64,000 nucleotides of DNA from Streptomyces sp. CB01635 (GTDB lineage Bacteria > Actinomycetota > Actinomycetes > Streptomycetales > Streptomycetaceae): contig NZ_NNBL01000022.1 in the NCBI RefSeq assembly GCF_002803065.1, positions 62,001 through 126,000 on the forward strand, written 5' to 3'. Position numbers and translations under genes: made by a program. Positions within the stretch are counted from its first letter, which is position 1; each line of letters starts with the position of its first letter. Below are positions 52,363-61,267 of this stretch, one piece after another. A model generated the notes under the pieces. The model was not told where the DNA came from. It was given only the letters and a program-made list of their open reading frames with translations, and did not search any database.

Positions 52363-52875
52363 TCAGCACTCGGCCTCGACATGCCGCCGCAGGCTCTCCG
52401 CATCGACCCCGGCCCGCCCGAGCACCTCGACCGCGCGGCACTCCCGGTCCGCCGCGAGCGAGGTGAGGAGGTCGACGCCGCGCGCACGCGGGTCGCCGCG
52501 GCGCTCGGCGCGGTCGAGCGCGGCCTCCATCGCGGCGGCCGCGGCGGGCGACCAGCCGAGCCCCGTCACGACGGGCACGGCACCCGAGTCCTCGACGGTG
52601 CCCTGCCACTGGAGGCCGTAGCCGATGCTCCGCTGCACGAGATAGCCGAGGAGGCGGGCCAGCTGCGGGCCGCCGTCGAAGGCCTCGCGCACCTGCGGGT
52701 CGGCCTCGAGGAGCGAGTGCAGGAGGTGCGCGGTGTCGATCTGACGGTCCCCGTCGCGGACGGCTCTGCGGCGAGCGCCGGCCACCACCGAGGCGAGCTC
52801 GGGACTGAGCCTGGCGTCAACATCTGCACGGCTGTGGCCGCTTGCCGCGGCCTCGGACGGGGTAGGGCTTTGCAC
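52363..52875 (-). CDS. Clp N-terminal domain protein
   Basis: About 170 aa containing two Clp-N repeats. Features are LASVVAGARRRAVRDGDRQIDTAHLLHSLLEAD in the first and AAAMEAALDRAERRGDPRARGVDLLTSLAAD in the second. It has no AAA domain, so it is a stand-alone adaptor-like protein of the kind common in streptomycetes. GTG at 52875 was chosen with a GAGGTGG site; a GTG at 52953 would add 26 residues with no match. Its role may be recognition of substrates for Clp ATPases, by analogy only. Confidence 0.8.
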   Translation of the reverse strand: MQSPTPSEAAASGHSRADVDARLSPELASVVAGARRRAVRDGDRQIDTAHLLHSLLEADPQVREAFDGGPQLARLLGYLVQRSIGYGLQWQGTVEDSGAVPVVTGLGWSPAAAAAMEAALDRAERRGDPRARGVDLLTSLAADRECRAVEVLGRAGVDAESLRRHVEAEC

Positions 52876-53075
52876 ATCTCCCACCTCATCAGCCCCTGTC
52901 CGGCCGGGCATCCCCGGCGGGAAGCATTTCCACGTCCGACACAAGGTGGGCACGCATGAGCGGGTTCTCCTCCTTGCGGATGAGATCGCGCCTTTTTTAC
53001 CCGGAGGGGCGCGCGCCGCCTTGCATAGCGCCGCTCACGCAACCGCAGACATACCGGAACTCGTCCTTCACAAGT

Positions 53076-53264
53076 ATGAAGAGCAGGTGCTGGCTCGTGG
53101 CCCTGCCAGCGATCGACGGCAGACAGTACGTGTATCGGGTGTACGCACCCGACGACGCACTGCTCGCCGACCTGTTCTGGGATGCCTGGCACTGCCACGA
53201 CGAGGGACCGTTCCCGCGCGCATCGGACCTCTTCGACGCCGCGGTCATCGAGAGGCTCGGCTGA
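53076..53264 (+). CDS. Small hypothetical protein, about 62 aa
   Basis: A short protein MKSRCWLVALPAIDGRQYVY followed by RVYAPDDALLADLFWDAWHC and ending in AAVIERLG. It has a compact alpha/beta look and no membrane segment. Streptomycetes commonly encode small proteins of this kind, function unknown. The ATG at 53076 has only a distant GGAAC site; an upstream ATG at 52956 would add 40 residues that look non-coding. The start is therefore uncertain. Confidence 0.55.
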   Translation: MKSRCWLVALPAIDGRQYVYRVYAPDDALLADLFWDAWHCHDEGPFPRASDLFDAAVIERLG

Positions 53265-53387
53265 CGACGGTCCACCCTCTCCCTACTTCTGACAGTTCAT
53301 CAGTATTGAATGTTCGAGGTCCTGCCGCTACTTTCCGCGACACCACGGCTGCGCCCGCCGCAGCTCTCGTCGAGAAGGGGTGGTCGC

Positions 53388-53816
53388 ATGGCCGAAGTCA
53401 GCGCGGAAGCACGGATCGGGGCACCCGCGGAGAAGGTCTGGGCCCAGCTCACCGACTTCACCGCGTACGGGGAGTGGAACGCCACGCACACGAGCTTCCC
53501 GAAGGGCGCCCCGACGGCGCTCGAAGTGGGCGGCACCTTCGAGGAGAACATGAAGCTCATGGGCTTCCCGGCGGAGGTGACCTGGACCGTCGAGGACCTG
53601 CAGACCACCCGCACCCTCGCCATCAAGGGCAAGGGTCCGATGGGCGTCACCGTCGGCACGCGCTACACCCTGACCGCGGACGGCGACGGCACGACGGTCC
53701 GCATCGACGGCGAGTTCACCGGCGCCGCGGTGTCCCTGATGGCGGGCAAGCTCAAGGACTCGGCGACGGCCGCGCTCAACGAGTCACTGCGCAAACTGGC
53801 CGGTCTCGTCGCCTGA
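53388..53816 (+). CDS. SRPBCC (START-like) family protein
   Basis: A 142-aa helix-grip fold protein. It starts MAEVSAEARIGAPAEKVWAQ and continues with LTDFTAYGEWNATHTSFPKG, EENMKLMGFPAEVTWTVED and a long C-terminal helix LKDSATAALNESLRKLAGL. Such proteins bind hydrophobic ligands or act as polyketide cyclase relatives; in streptomycetes many are stand-alone and unassigned. ATG at 53388 has AAGGGG upstream. It is convergent with a PadR gene across a strong terminator. Confidence 0.88.
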   Translation: MAEVSAEARIGAPAEKVWAQLTDFTAYGEWNATHTSFPKGAPTALEVGGTFEENMKLMGFPAEVTWTVEDLQTTRTLAIKGKGPMGVTVGTRYTLTADGDGTTVRIDGEFTGAAVSLMAGKLKDSATAALNESLRKLAGLVA

Positions 53817-53845
53817 GCCGGCCCGACGCGCGCGCGAACACGTGA

Positions 53846-53878
53846 AAGGCGCCCCGCACGCTCGGTGCGGGGCGCCTT
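53846..53878. terminator. Bidirectional hairpin terminator
   Basis: A perfect 14-bp stem AAGGCGCCCCGCAC (53846-53859) with GTGCGGGGCGCCTT (53865-53878), loop GCTCG. It ends the SRPBCC gene and, in the other direction, the PadR gene, with short A/T runs flanking it. Confidence 0.85.
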
Positions 53879-53911
53879 CATCTGCCGGTACGGGGAATCC
53901 CCCCGCGGATC

Positions 53912-54526
53912 TCAGTCCTCGTCGGCGAGGATCAGGTACAGCTTCTTGCGGGCGTCATTGATGACGGTCAGCGCCTTCTCGCGCTGCTCCTTGCTGCCGG
54001 TCTTCCAGACCTGCCCGAACGCCTCCATCAGACCGAAGCCGGCCTGCCGGATCTCGTTCAGGGTGTCCCAGTCGACCCCGCGCCCGGCCTCTTCCCAGGG
54101 GGCGTCGGGCCCCTCGTCGGCCGCGGAACGGCCCGACTCGGTGAGCGCGAACAGCTTCTTGCCGCCCTCGCTCTCGCTGGCGATCAGACCCTCGTCCTCG
54201 AGCAGCTGGAGGGTCGGGTACACCGAACCCGGGCTGGGCTTCCATGCCCCGCCGCTGCGCTCGGCGATCTCCTGGATCATCTCGTAGCCGTGCATCGGAC
54301 GGTCCTTCAGGAGGGCCAGGATCGACGCGCGTACGTCGCCGCGCCGCGCCCTTCCACGAGGTCCGCCCCGGCCGCCGCGCCCGCCGCCCCAGGGTCCCGG
54401 GCCGAAGCCCGGCCCGAAGGGGCCGAAGGCGGCGCGCCGCCCTTCGAAGCCGCCCCGACCGGGATGGCCGGGCCCGCACTGTCCATGTCCGTGTCCGTGT
54501 TCATGCTCGTAGCCATGGGAACGCAT
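53912..54526 (-). CDS. PadR-family regulator with His/Gly-rich N-terminus
   Basis: A 204-aa protein. The first 60 residues are low complexity, with HEHGHGHGQCGPGHP and Gly/Phe/Pro/Arg-rich stretches. The PadR winged helix follows (GDVRASILALLKDRPMHGYEMIQEI and PSPGSVYPTLQLLEDEGLI), then a C-terminal dimerisation helix near residues 150-200. ATG at 54526 has GGAAGGA upstream. The His-rich start could bind a metal, which is speculative. It is divergent from a PhzF-like gene with a palindrome between. Confidence 0.9.
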   Translation of the reverse strand: MRSHGYEHEHGHGHGQCGPGHPGRGGFEGRRAAFGPFGPGFGPGPWGGGRGGRGGPRGRARRGDVRASILALLKDRPMHGYEMIQEIAERSGGAWKPSPGSVYPTLQLLEDEGLIASESEGGKKLFALTESGRSAADEGPDAPWEEAGRGVDWDTLNEIRQAGFGLMEAFGQVWKTGSKEQREKALTVINDARKKLYLILADED

Positions 54527-54568
54527 CGCAATCATTCCTTCCATCGTTGATCGGTCGCGATGCGTCAA

Positions 54569-54578
54569 CGATATATCG
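54569..54578. promoter_or_regulatory. Palindrome in PadR/PhzF divergent region
   Basis: CGATATATCG is a perfect 10-bp AT-rich palindrome about 43 nt upstream of the PadR start codon. It may be the PadR operator. TAGCGT (54654-54659) before the PhzF ATG is the likely -10 of a leaderless transcript. Confidence 0.45.
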
Positions 54579-54665
54579 GAACCGTTCGGCTGACAACCCT
54601 GTGCCGGTCCAGCTCTCCCGAATTGGCCTTGGCCTGCGCGTTCGCCGTCCCCGTAGCGTCAGCCC

Positions 54666-55475
54666 ATGCGCATTCGAATCGTGGACGCCTTCACCGACCG
54701 CCCCTTCGCCGGCAATCCGGCCGGCGTACTGCTCCTCGACGACTTCCCCGACGACGCCCGGCTCCTGGACATCGCCACTGAGGTCAACCACGCCGAGACG
54801 GCCTTCGCCCACCCACTGCCCGCCGGCGGCACCGCCGACTGGGCGCTGCGCTGGTTCACCCCCTCCACCGAAGTCGACATGTGCGGCCACGGCACCCTGG
54901 CCACCGCGCACGTGCTGCACAGCACCGGCGCGGCCGACGGCCCGGTCCGCTTCGCCACCCGCAGCGGCGTGCTCGTCGCGACCCCGCACGAGGACGGCAC
55001 GATCTCGCTCGACTTCCCGACCGCGCCCCTGACCCGTATCGAAAGCCCCGAAGGTGTCGCGGCCGCCCTGGGCGCCGAGCCGCTCTCCGTCCACGACACG
55101 GGCCGCCAGGTGGGAGACCTGCTCGTCGAGCTCGCCGACGAGAAGGCGGTGCATGCCCTCGCACCCGACCTCAAGGCCCTCGCCGCCTGTTCCGAGCGCG
55201 GCGTCATCGCCACCGCCCGCGCCGCGGACCCCGACGGCGCCTACGACTTCGTCTCCCGCTGCTTCTTCCCCCGCGTCGGCATCGACGAGGACCCGGTCAC
55301 CGGCAGCGCCCACACGGCCCTCGCGCCGTTCTGGTCCCCGCGCCTCGGCCGCGCCGAACTCACCGGCCTCCAGGCCTCCGCCCGCACGGGCTTCGTCCGC
55401 ACCGGACTGCGCGGCGCCCGCACCCTGCTGACCGGCAGCGCCGTCACGGTCATCGAGGGCGACCTGCTCGCCTAG
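54666..55475 (+). CDS. PhzF-like isomerase family protein
   Basis: A 269-aa protein with the diaminopimelate-epimerase-like fold of the PhzF family. It has DAFTDRPFAGNPAGVLLLDD, NHAETAFAHP near residue 42 with the family's catalytic Glu, MCGHGTLATAHVL near residue 74 and DEDPVTGSAHTALAPFW near residue 208. Stand-alone PhzF proteins are found in many genomes without phenazine clusters, as here, and their reaction is not known. It may be regulated by the adjacent PadR protein. Confidence 0.88.
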   Translation: MRIRIVDAFTDRPFAGNPAGVLLLDDFPDDARLLDIATEVNHAETAFAHPLPAGGTADWALRWFTPSTEVDMCGHGTLATAHVLHSTGAADGPVRFATRSGVLVATPHEDGTISLDFPTAPLTRIESPEGVAAALGAEPLSVHDTGRQVGDLLVELADEKAVHALAPDLKALAACSERGVIATARAADPDGAYDFVSRCFFPRVGIDEDPVTGSAHTALAPFWSPRLGRAELTGLQASARTGFVRTGLRGARTLLTGSAVTVIEGDLLA

Positions 55476-55505
55476 GGCCTCTCCCACGTCCGAAGGAAAG
55501 GCCCT
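55474..55505. terminator. First terminator hairpin after phzF-like gene
   Basis: AGGGCCT (55474-55480) and AGGCCCT (55499-55505) form a 7-bp stem that begins at the stop codon. The same TAGGGCCT/AGGCCCT design ends the EamA gene at 14423. Confidence 0.5.
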
Positions 55506-55512
55506 GGCACGC

Positions 55513-55549
55513 CGCAGGGGGCGTACGAAGATCTCGTACGCCCCCTGCG
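55513..55549. terminator. Bidirectional terminator hairpin
   Basis: A perfect 16-bp stem CGCAGGGGGCGTACGA (55513-55528) with TCGTACGCCCCCTGCG (55534-55549) and a 5-nt loop. It lies between the convergent PhzF-like and CPBP genes. Confidence 0.85.
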
Positions 55550-55568
55550 TCCGGCACCCGCCCCGGCC

Positions 55569-56369
55569 TCACGCCGTGGGCAGCCACCCGACCTTCCCCG
55601 CGAGCAGCGCGTATCCGACGAACGCGCCGATGTCGAGCAGCGAGTGTGCCACCACCAGCGGCCCGACCCGCCCCCACCGCCGGTACAGATACGCGAAGAC
55701 CAGGCCCATCGCGAGGTTCCCGAAGAAGCCGCCGATGCCCTGGTAGAGGTGGTACGAGCCGCGCAGCACCGAGCTGGCCACGATCGCCGTGCCGGGCGTC
55801 CAGCCCAACTGCCCCAGCCTGCGCAGCAGATAGCCGACGACGATCACCTCCTCCAGGACGGAGTTCTGGATCGCCGACAGGACCAGGACCGGGTACTTCC
55901 ACCACACGTCGGGCAGCGCCTCCGGCACCACCGTGAGGTTGAAGCCGAGGCCACGGGCCGCCAGGTAGAAGGCGATACCCGTACTGCCGATGACCGCCGC
56001 GATCACCGCGCCACGGGTCGCGTCGAAGAGCGGTCTCGTACGGTCGAAGCCGATCGTCCGCATCCCGGCGCCCTCACGCAGCAGCAGATGCGCGACGAGC
56101 GCGACCGGCACGAGCGCGCTCGCGATCCCGAACAACTGCCACGCCAGATCAAGCCACGGCCGCCCGGGAGCCGCCGAGGCGTTCAGGGTCGCCGCCTGGT
56201 CCTTCAGGCCCCCCGGTTTGGTGACCGAACCGACAAAGCTGATCAGCGCGGACACTCCGCTCGCACCGAGCGAGAGCGCCAGGACGAGCAGTGTCTCGTT
56301 CCGAAGAATCCGTCGCGAAAGCCGCTCGTTCGGAAAAGAGTCGGCCACCGCACCCGCCTCCGCCTGCAC
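55569..56369 (-). CDS. CPBP intramembrane metalloprotease family protein
   Basis: A 266-aa polytopic membrane protein. The three CPBP motifs are present: NSVLEEVIVVGYLLRRLG near residue 165 (EExxxR-like), RGSYHLYQG near residue 205 (FxxxH-like) and HSLLDIGAF near residue 243. These glutamate/histidine sites form the active centre in Rce1-like proteases. GTG at 56369 has GGAGGCAGG upstream. Bacterial members process prenylated or small peptides or act in bacteriocin immunity; the substrate here is unknown. Confidence 0.88.
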   Translation of the reverse strand: MQAEAGAVADSFPNERLSRRILRNETLLVLALSLGASGVSALISFVGSVTKPGGLKDQAATLNASAAPGRPWLDLAWQLFGIASALVPVALVAHLLLREGAGMRTIGFDRTRPLFDATRGAVIAAVIGSTGIAFYLAARGLGFNLTVVPEALPDVWWKYPVLVLSAIQNSVLEEVIVVGYLLRRLGQLGWTPGTAIVASSVLRGSYHLYQGIGGFFGNLAMGLVFAYLYRRWGRVGPLVVAHSLLDIGAFVGYALLAGKVGWLPTA

Positions 56370-56532
56370 ACCTGCCTCCAGTTGAGTAATCCCGCCTCAT
56401 CCCCCACCTAGCCCCGCTAGGGTCTCGAATACAGGTACGAAGATCGCGCGCGACAGGCCGGGGGGACGAAGGCCGTTCTTTGGTGTACCTCTCCCCTTCC
56501 GTCGGGCCAGGCCGAAGGAAGGGCACCACCGC

Positions 56533-58305
56533 ATGGGACGTCACAGCTTGCCCGACGAGTATGGGACGGACGCGGTCGGCCCCCGCCCCCGCACGCGCGG
56601 CCGGACCGTGGCCATCGCGACGGCGCTGGTCCTGGTGGTCGCCGGGGGCACGGCTCTCGCGGCCAGGAGCGGCCTGCTCTCCTTCGGCGGGGCCTGCGAC
56701 GGCAAGACGGTCCACCTCGACATCGCCGCCTCGCCCGATGTCGCCCCCGCACTGCGCGACGCCGCGGACCTCGCCCGCAAGAAGCATCTGACCTCCGACG
56801 GGCAGTGCCTCGACACCCGCGTGCAGGCGGGCGACTCGTACAAGATCGCCGATTCCCTGCGGAAGGGCGGGAAGGGCGCCGGGGGCTACGAGGCGTGGGT
56901 GCCGGATTCGAGTCTGTGGATCCGGCGCGCCGGCCTCGGCGGGAACGCCACCCCGGTCACGGCGATGGGCAACATAGCCTCCTCCCCCATCGGCATCAGC
57001 ATGGTGCCGTCGGCCGCGAAGAGCATGGGCTGGCCCGCGAAGCAGTACACCTGGGCGCAGTTGACCGGCGCTGCCATGGAGGGCGACAAGCTGCGGCTCG
57101 GGACGGCCGACCCCGCGCGCAGCGCGACCGGTCTCCTCGCCCTGACCCAGCTGGGCGCCTCCACCAAGAAGTCCGGGTCGGAGGGCGACACCCAGGCCGC
57201 CGCCATGGCCAAGGCGCTCTCGCAGCGCACCACCGACAGCGACGGCCAGCTGACCGACACCCTGGCGCGCGACTCCTCCGGCACCGAGCAGGGCAATCCG
57301 CGCCGCAACCAGGCGCTGTTCCTCTCCGAGCAGTCCTCCTTCCGGTACAACGCGACCGCCGGCGACAAGGACGGGCTCGACCTCTTCTACCCGAAGGACG
57401 GCTCGCCGCAGCTCGACTACCCGTTCGCCCTGGTCGACGAAGGCGACAAGTCGACGGACGAGCGGCGGGCCGCCATCCGCTTCATGACCCTGCTCGGCGA
57501 GGACGCCGGCATCCGGATCCTGGACAGGCACGGCTTCCGGACGGACGACGAGGAGCCCTCGGACGCCGTGGTCGCCGGGGCGGGCGGCCGCACCCCGCAG
57601 CCGTACGCGACGTCGGACTCCGAGCCGCCGACGGACAAGGAGCTCCAGGAAACCCTCGGCATGTGGACGATCACGGTGCAGAGTGCCCGGATCACCGTGG
57701 TCGTGGACGCCTCCGCCTCCATGGCGAACTACGTGCCGGGCCGCAACCAGTCCCGTATGGAGGTCACGAAGGCGTCGATGCTCCAGGCGCTCGCCACGTT
57801 CACGCCCGAGGACGAGATCGGCCTGTGGGAGTTCGCCACGCTCCTCGACGGGAACCGCGACTACCGCAGGCTCGTCCCCACCGAGCGCCTCGGCGACCGC
57901 AAGGGCGGCGGCACCCAGCGCGACAGGCTGTCCGAGGCGTTCAGCGGTCTCCAGCCTGTTCCGGGCGGCGCCACAGGTCTCTACGACACGACGCTCGCGG
58001 CCTACGAGGAGGCGACGTCGTCCTACCGGAGCGGCAAGTTCAACGCCCTCGTGGTCGTGACCGACGGCGCGAACCAGGACCTCGGCTCCATCTCGCGCAG
58101 CCACCTCGTCTCGCGACTCCGGAGCCTCGCCGACCCCCAGCACCCGGTGCCGCTCATCGCCATCGCGGTCGGCCCTGACGCCGACAAGGACGAGGTCGAG
58201 CAGATCGCCGGGGCCACCGGCGGCTCCGGTCACCAGGTCAGCGACCCGGCCCAGATCCACGCGGTGATCCTCAAGGCGATCGTGGAGGCGGGCGCCAAGG
58301 GCTGA
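56533..58305 (+). CDS. Membrane-anchored solute-binding-like/vWA fusion protein
   Basis: A 590-aa protein. A 20-residue polar start precedes a single membrane anchor (residues 25-45, TVAIATALVLVVAGGTALAA). About 320 residues resemble a periplasmic substrate-binding protein (HLDIAASPDVAPALRDAADL, YEAWVPDSSLWIRRAG and SSPIGISMVPSAAKSMGW). A vWA domain near residues 390-590 has a metal site ITVVVDASASM and VVVTDGANQDLG. ATG at 56533 has GGAAGGG upstream. Such fusions occur in actinomycetes; function is unknown. Confidence 0.82.
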   Translation: MGRHSLPDEYGTDAVGPRPRTRGRTVAIATALVLVVAGGTALAARSGLLSFGGACDGKTVHLDIAASPDVAPALRDAADLARKKHLTSDGQCLDTRVQAGDSYKIADSLRKGGKGAGGYEAWVPDSSLWIRRAGLGGNATPVTAMGNIASSPIGISMVPSAAKSMGWPAKQYTWAQLTGAAMEGDKLRLGTADPARSATGLLALTQLGASTKKSGSEGDTQAAAMAKALSQRTTDSDGQLTDTLARDSSGTEQGNPRRNQALFLSEQSSFRYNATAGDKDGLDLFYPKDGSPQLDYPFALVDEGDKSTDERRAAIRFMTLLGEDAGIRILDRHGFRTDDEEPSDAVVAGAGGRTPQPYATSDSEPPTDKELQETLGMWTITVQSARITVVVDASASMANYVPGRNQSRMEVTKASMLQALATFTPEDEIGLWEFATLLDGNRDYRRLVPTERLGDRKGGGTQRDRLSEAFSGLQPVPGGATGLYDTTLAAYEEATSSYRSGKFNALVVVTDGANQDLGSISRSHLVSRLRSLADPQHPVPLIAIAVGPDADKDEVEQIAGATGGSGHQVSDPAQIHAVILKAIVEAGAKG

Positions 58306-58326
58306 CGGGGCCCAACCGCCGTGCTG

Positions 58327-59847
58327 TCAGCCCAGTTGCACCGCCGGCGCCGGGAGTCCCACCGGCCACGTGTGCACCGGGTCCCCGGCGTGCATCAGCT
58401 CGCAGTAGCGCCGGGTGGTCGCAGCGAGCGCCGCGTCGCGTTCCAGCCCGCTCTCCAGCGCGCGGTGGAACGTCGCCGCCTGCCACGACGCCCCGTTGAC
58501 CCGCCGCCGACAGCGCTCCTCGATCACCCCGAGGTAGAAGTCGCGGTCGGCCGCCTCGACCCCCCAGGCGTCGAGCCCGGCGGCGGCCAACGGCAGCAGC
58601 TCGTCCCGTACGAGCGTCACGGCGGGCACCTTCTCGACCCCGCCGAAGCGGCCCCGGCGCGGCCAGTCCAGGCGCGCCTCGATCCCGTACCGGCACGCCT
58701 CGTCGAAGTTGCGGGCCGCCGCGTCGAAGGGCAGGCGGGTCCAGACGGGGCGGGCGTCCTCGGCGAGGGCGCGTACGACGCCGTAGTAGAACGCGACGTT
58801 CGCGATGACGTCGGTGACGGTGGGCCCCGCGGGCAGGACGCGGTTCTCCACGCGCAGGTGCGGCATGCCGTCGGCGATCCCGTACACGGGCCGGTTCCAG
58901 CGGTAGACGGTGCCGTTGTGCAGGACGAGTTCGCCGAGCGCCGGGACTCCGCCGTCGTCGATGACGCGCAGCGGCTCCTCGTCGTCGCACAGGGGCAGCA
59001 GAGGCGGGAAGTAGCGCAGGTTCTCCTCGAAGAGGTCGTACGCGCTGCTGATCCAGCGCTCGCCGAACCAGGTGCGCGGTCGCACCCCTTGGGCCTGGAG
59101 CTCGGGCGGGCGGGTGTCGGTCGACTGCTGGAACAGGGGCGGCCGCGATTCGCGCCACAGCTCATGTCCGAACAGGAACGGCGAGTTGGCGCCGACCGCG
59201 ACCTGTACGGCGGCGACGGCCTGCGCGGCGTTCCACACGTCGGCGAATCGGGCGGGCGTGACCTGGAGGTGCAACTGCACGGAGGTGCACGCCGCTTCGG
59301 TCACTATGGACCCCGAGCTGCAGCGCAGGTGCTCCACCCCGTCGATGTCGACCACGAAGTCCTCGCCGCGCGCGGCCACCATCTGGTCGTTGAGAAGGCT
59401 GTAGCGGTCCACGTCGGACAGGTTCGCGGAGACGAGATCATCGGGCGCGAGCGTCGGGAGAATGCCGATCATCACGATCCCGGCGTCCACCTCGTTCGCT
59501 TTCCGGTGGGCATAGGCGAGGCCGGTTCTGAGCTCCTCGGCGAGCCGGTCGAGAACCCGGCCTTCCAATCGATGGGGGGCAATGTTCACTTCCAGATTGA
59601 ACATTCCGAGTTCGGTCTGGAAATCACGGCTCGCGATGCGCTCGAGAACTTGCGCATTCATCATTTTCGGCATGCCGTCGGCCCCTGCGAGATTCAACTC
59701 GATCTCCAGGCCCATCAGATTCTTCGGGCGATCGAACCGCTGCTCCTCCAGGAGCCTCGCGAGCCCCACCAGACACTGCTGCAGCTTCCTGCGGTAGTGC
59801 CGTCGATCGGACAGGTCGAACGCGCCCGCCACGACCTTCTCCCCCAT
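58327..59847 (-). CDS. Glutamate-cysteine ligase-like carboxylate-amine ligase
   Basis: A 506-aa protein of the GCS2/GshA-like family. Features include KNLMGLEIELNLAGADGMPK at the N-terminus, a LEVNIAPHRLEG segment, VTEAACTSVQLHLQVTPARF (substrate loop) and LRVENRVLPAGPTVTD. These Glu/Arg-rich strands bind ATP and metal. Actinomycetes make mycothiol, not glutathione, so the substrate may be an ergothioneine precursor or another amine. ATG at 59847 has GGAGGGACG. The ATG further upstream in frame is not supported. Confidence 0.82.
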   Translation of the reverse strand: MGEKVVAGAFDLSDRRHYRRKLQQCLVGLARLLEEQRFDRPKNLMGLEIELNLAGADGMPKMMNAQVLERIASRDFQTELGMFNLEVNIAPHRLEGRVLDRLAEELRTGLAYAHRKANEVDAGIVMIGILPTLAPDDLVSANLSDVDRYSLLNDQMVAARGEDFVVDIDGVEHLRCSSGSIVTEAACTSVQLHLQVTPARFADVWNAAQAVAAVQVAVGANSPFLFGHELWRESRPPLFQQSTDTRPPELQAQGVRPRTWFGERWISSAYDLFEENLRYFPPLLPLCDDEEPLRVIDDGGVPALGELVLHNGTVYRWNRPVYGIADGMPHLRVENRVLPAGPTVTDVIANVAFYYGVVRALAEDARPVWTRLPFDAAARNFDEACRYGIEARLDWPRRGRFGGVEKVPAVTLVRDELLPLAAAGLDAWGVEAADRDFYLGVIEERCRRRVNGASWQAATFHRALESGLERDAALAATTRRYCELMHAGDPVHTWPVGLPAPAVQLG

Positions 59848-60338
59848 GGAAGCGTCCCTCCTCGCATGGACGACCCGGCCACCCGGCCGCTGTGTCACGG
59901 TGGATGATGCCCAGGCAATGTGATCGATAACGCCCCGCTCTCCGTCGCGGGCGAGTAGGCTCGCAGCAGTTGTCACGGGGCACATTCACGAGGCATGCAG
60001 CATGTCGAAGCGCCGGTTCCATCTAGCCTGGTGATAAACACCGACGAGAATCGGCCGTCCGCTCGCCGTGAAGATTACGAGGTCACGGACCCGACCCCGC
60101 TGGAAATCGGGAGATTCCCCTCATCTCGCCGACCGAATAACGCCTTGCCGAGCATTCTCGAGACGGCTAGCCGAAACACCGCGTGAACACGCGTCGTATA
60201 AACTCCGCGAACGAGGCAGAGAGTTGGCGCTCGCGGTACCTGCCCCCGCCCCCTCTGGCCCGGTCAGCAGACAGCGCCGTCCGCTCGTCCCGCCACGCCC
60301 TCGATCCACCGTGCCTGTCGAATGAGAGGCGACCCACC
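59848..60338. other. Gene-free intergenic region, about 490 nt
   Basis: This region lies between two divergent genes. An open frame from an ATG at 60183 runs in phase into the next gene, but its sequence (MNTRRINSANEAESWRSRYL) is not protein-like. TATAAA at 60197-60202 could be a -10 for the following gene, but no good -35 lies at the right distance. No RNA gene or repeat is visible. Confidence 0.4.
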
Positions 60339-60926
60339 ATGCCGCTGCATGTCCCTCCGGCTCCCGCGCCCGCCCTGCGCACCGTCCTCACGGCCCTCGG
60401 TTCCCCTACCGCAGTCCGCGAGGCCCGCACCCCCTCCCTGCGCTCCGCCCAAGGACCGGCGAGCCCCGAACTCCCGTTGCCCGTCCACGTACTGGACCGG
60501 GTCACGGGCAGCGCGGGCCCCTCACCGACCCGACTCGCCGGCTGGCGGTTCCTCATCCGCTGCGGGGAGCGCGCGGTGGCCGCCGCCGACACGATGCTGA
60601 CCGCCGACGGCTGGGCGTTCTCGCACTTCTTCGAGGGCCCGTACGTCGCGGCCACCGAACGCGCGCTGCGCCAGGCCGAGTCCCTGCCCGCGGCCTACCA
60701 GCCGCGTCTGCTCTCGGTCCCGGAGCTGTACATGCTCACCCTGTGGCTGCACGGGGACTGCAACGCCGACGCCTCCACGGGGCATCCCGCGGCCAGTGAC
60801 CTCCTGGTCCCGCTCGCGCCCGCGCCGCCCGGCATCGCCGCCCACCGCCCACACCGGGTCGCCGAACTGCTGCCCGTCCTCACCCATCGACTGACCCCCG
60901 CGCCACTTCTGGGCTCACCCGCCTGA
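60339..60926 (+). CDS. Hypothetical protein
   Basis: A 195-aa protein with a Pro-rich start (MPLHVPPAPAPALRTVLTAL) and a folded-looking part: WRFLIRCGERAVAAADTMLTADGWAFSHFFEGPYV, RALRQAESLPAAYQPRLLSV and LYMLTLWLHGD. No family is recognised. ATG at 60339 has GAGAGG about 9 nt upstream and is preferred over ATG 60183, which adds a poorly coding leader. Homologues are common in streptomycetes as unannotated proteins, as far as I recall. The role is unknown. Confidence 0.7.
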   Translation: MPLHVPPAPAPALRTVLTALGSPTAVREARTPSLRSAQGPASPELPLPVHVLDRVTGSAGPSPTRLAGWRFLIRCGERAVAAADTMLTADGWAFSHFFEGPYVAATERALRQAESLPAAYQPRLLSVPELYMLTLWLHGDCNADASTGHPAASDLLVPLAPAPPGIAAHRPHRVAELLPVLTHRLTPAPLLGSPA

Positions 60927-60951
60927 CGCGACCGGGCCGCCTCACGCGCCC

Positions 60952-60987
60952 GCGCCCCGCTACCGATGCCGACCGGTCGCGGGGCGC
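60952..60987. terminator. Hairpin terminator
   Basis: GCGCCCCGC (60952-60960) and GCGGGGCGC (60979-60987) make a 9-bp stem shortly after the hypothetical gene. The remaining 280 nt before the DUF5999 gene contain a TTGACG (61131-61136) that may be a -35, without a clear -10. Confidence 0.6.
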
Positions 60988-61267
60988 AGCCGTGCCCTGG
61001 CCCGCCCTTCCGGACTAGCCCGGTCAGGCCACCCCGAACCACCCGAAGGGACAGTGCAGTTGGGGTGAACCGTCCGCACGGGTGACGCGTCCTCATCCAG
61101 TGAGGACCGCTGCGACGAAATACCTGCGGATTGACGCCCGTGGGGCAACACTGGGTTCCGGACCGACCGACAAACGGGGGGCGGCCATGAACGACGCTTC
61201 GAGCCGCAGGACAGACAGCGACATCACACCCATCACCGACATCACTTCACAGGGAAAGATCCCATCC

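Noticed and set aside
54666..55475. Part of a phenazine cluster
   Set aside because: Only a PhzF-like family member is present. No other phenazine gene is nearby, and stand-alone members are common.
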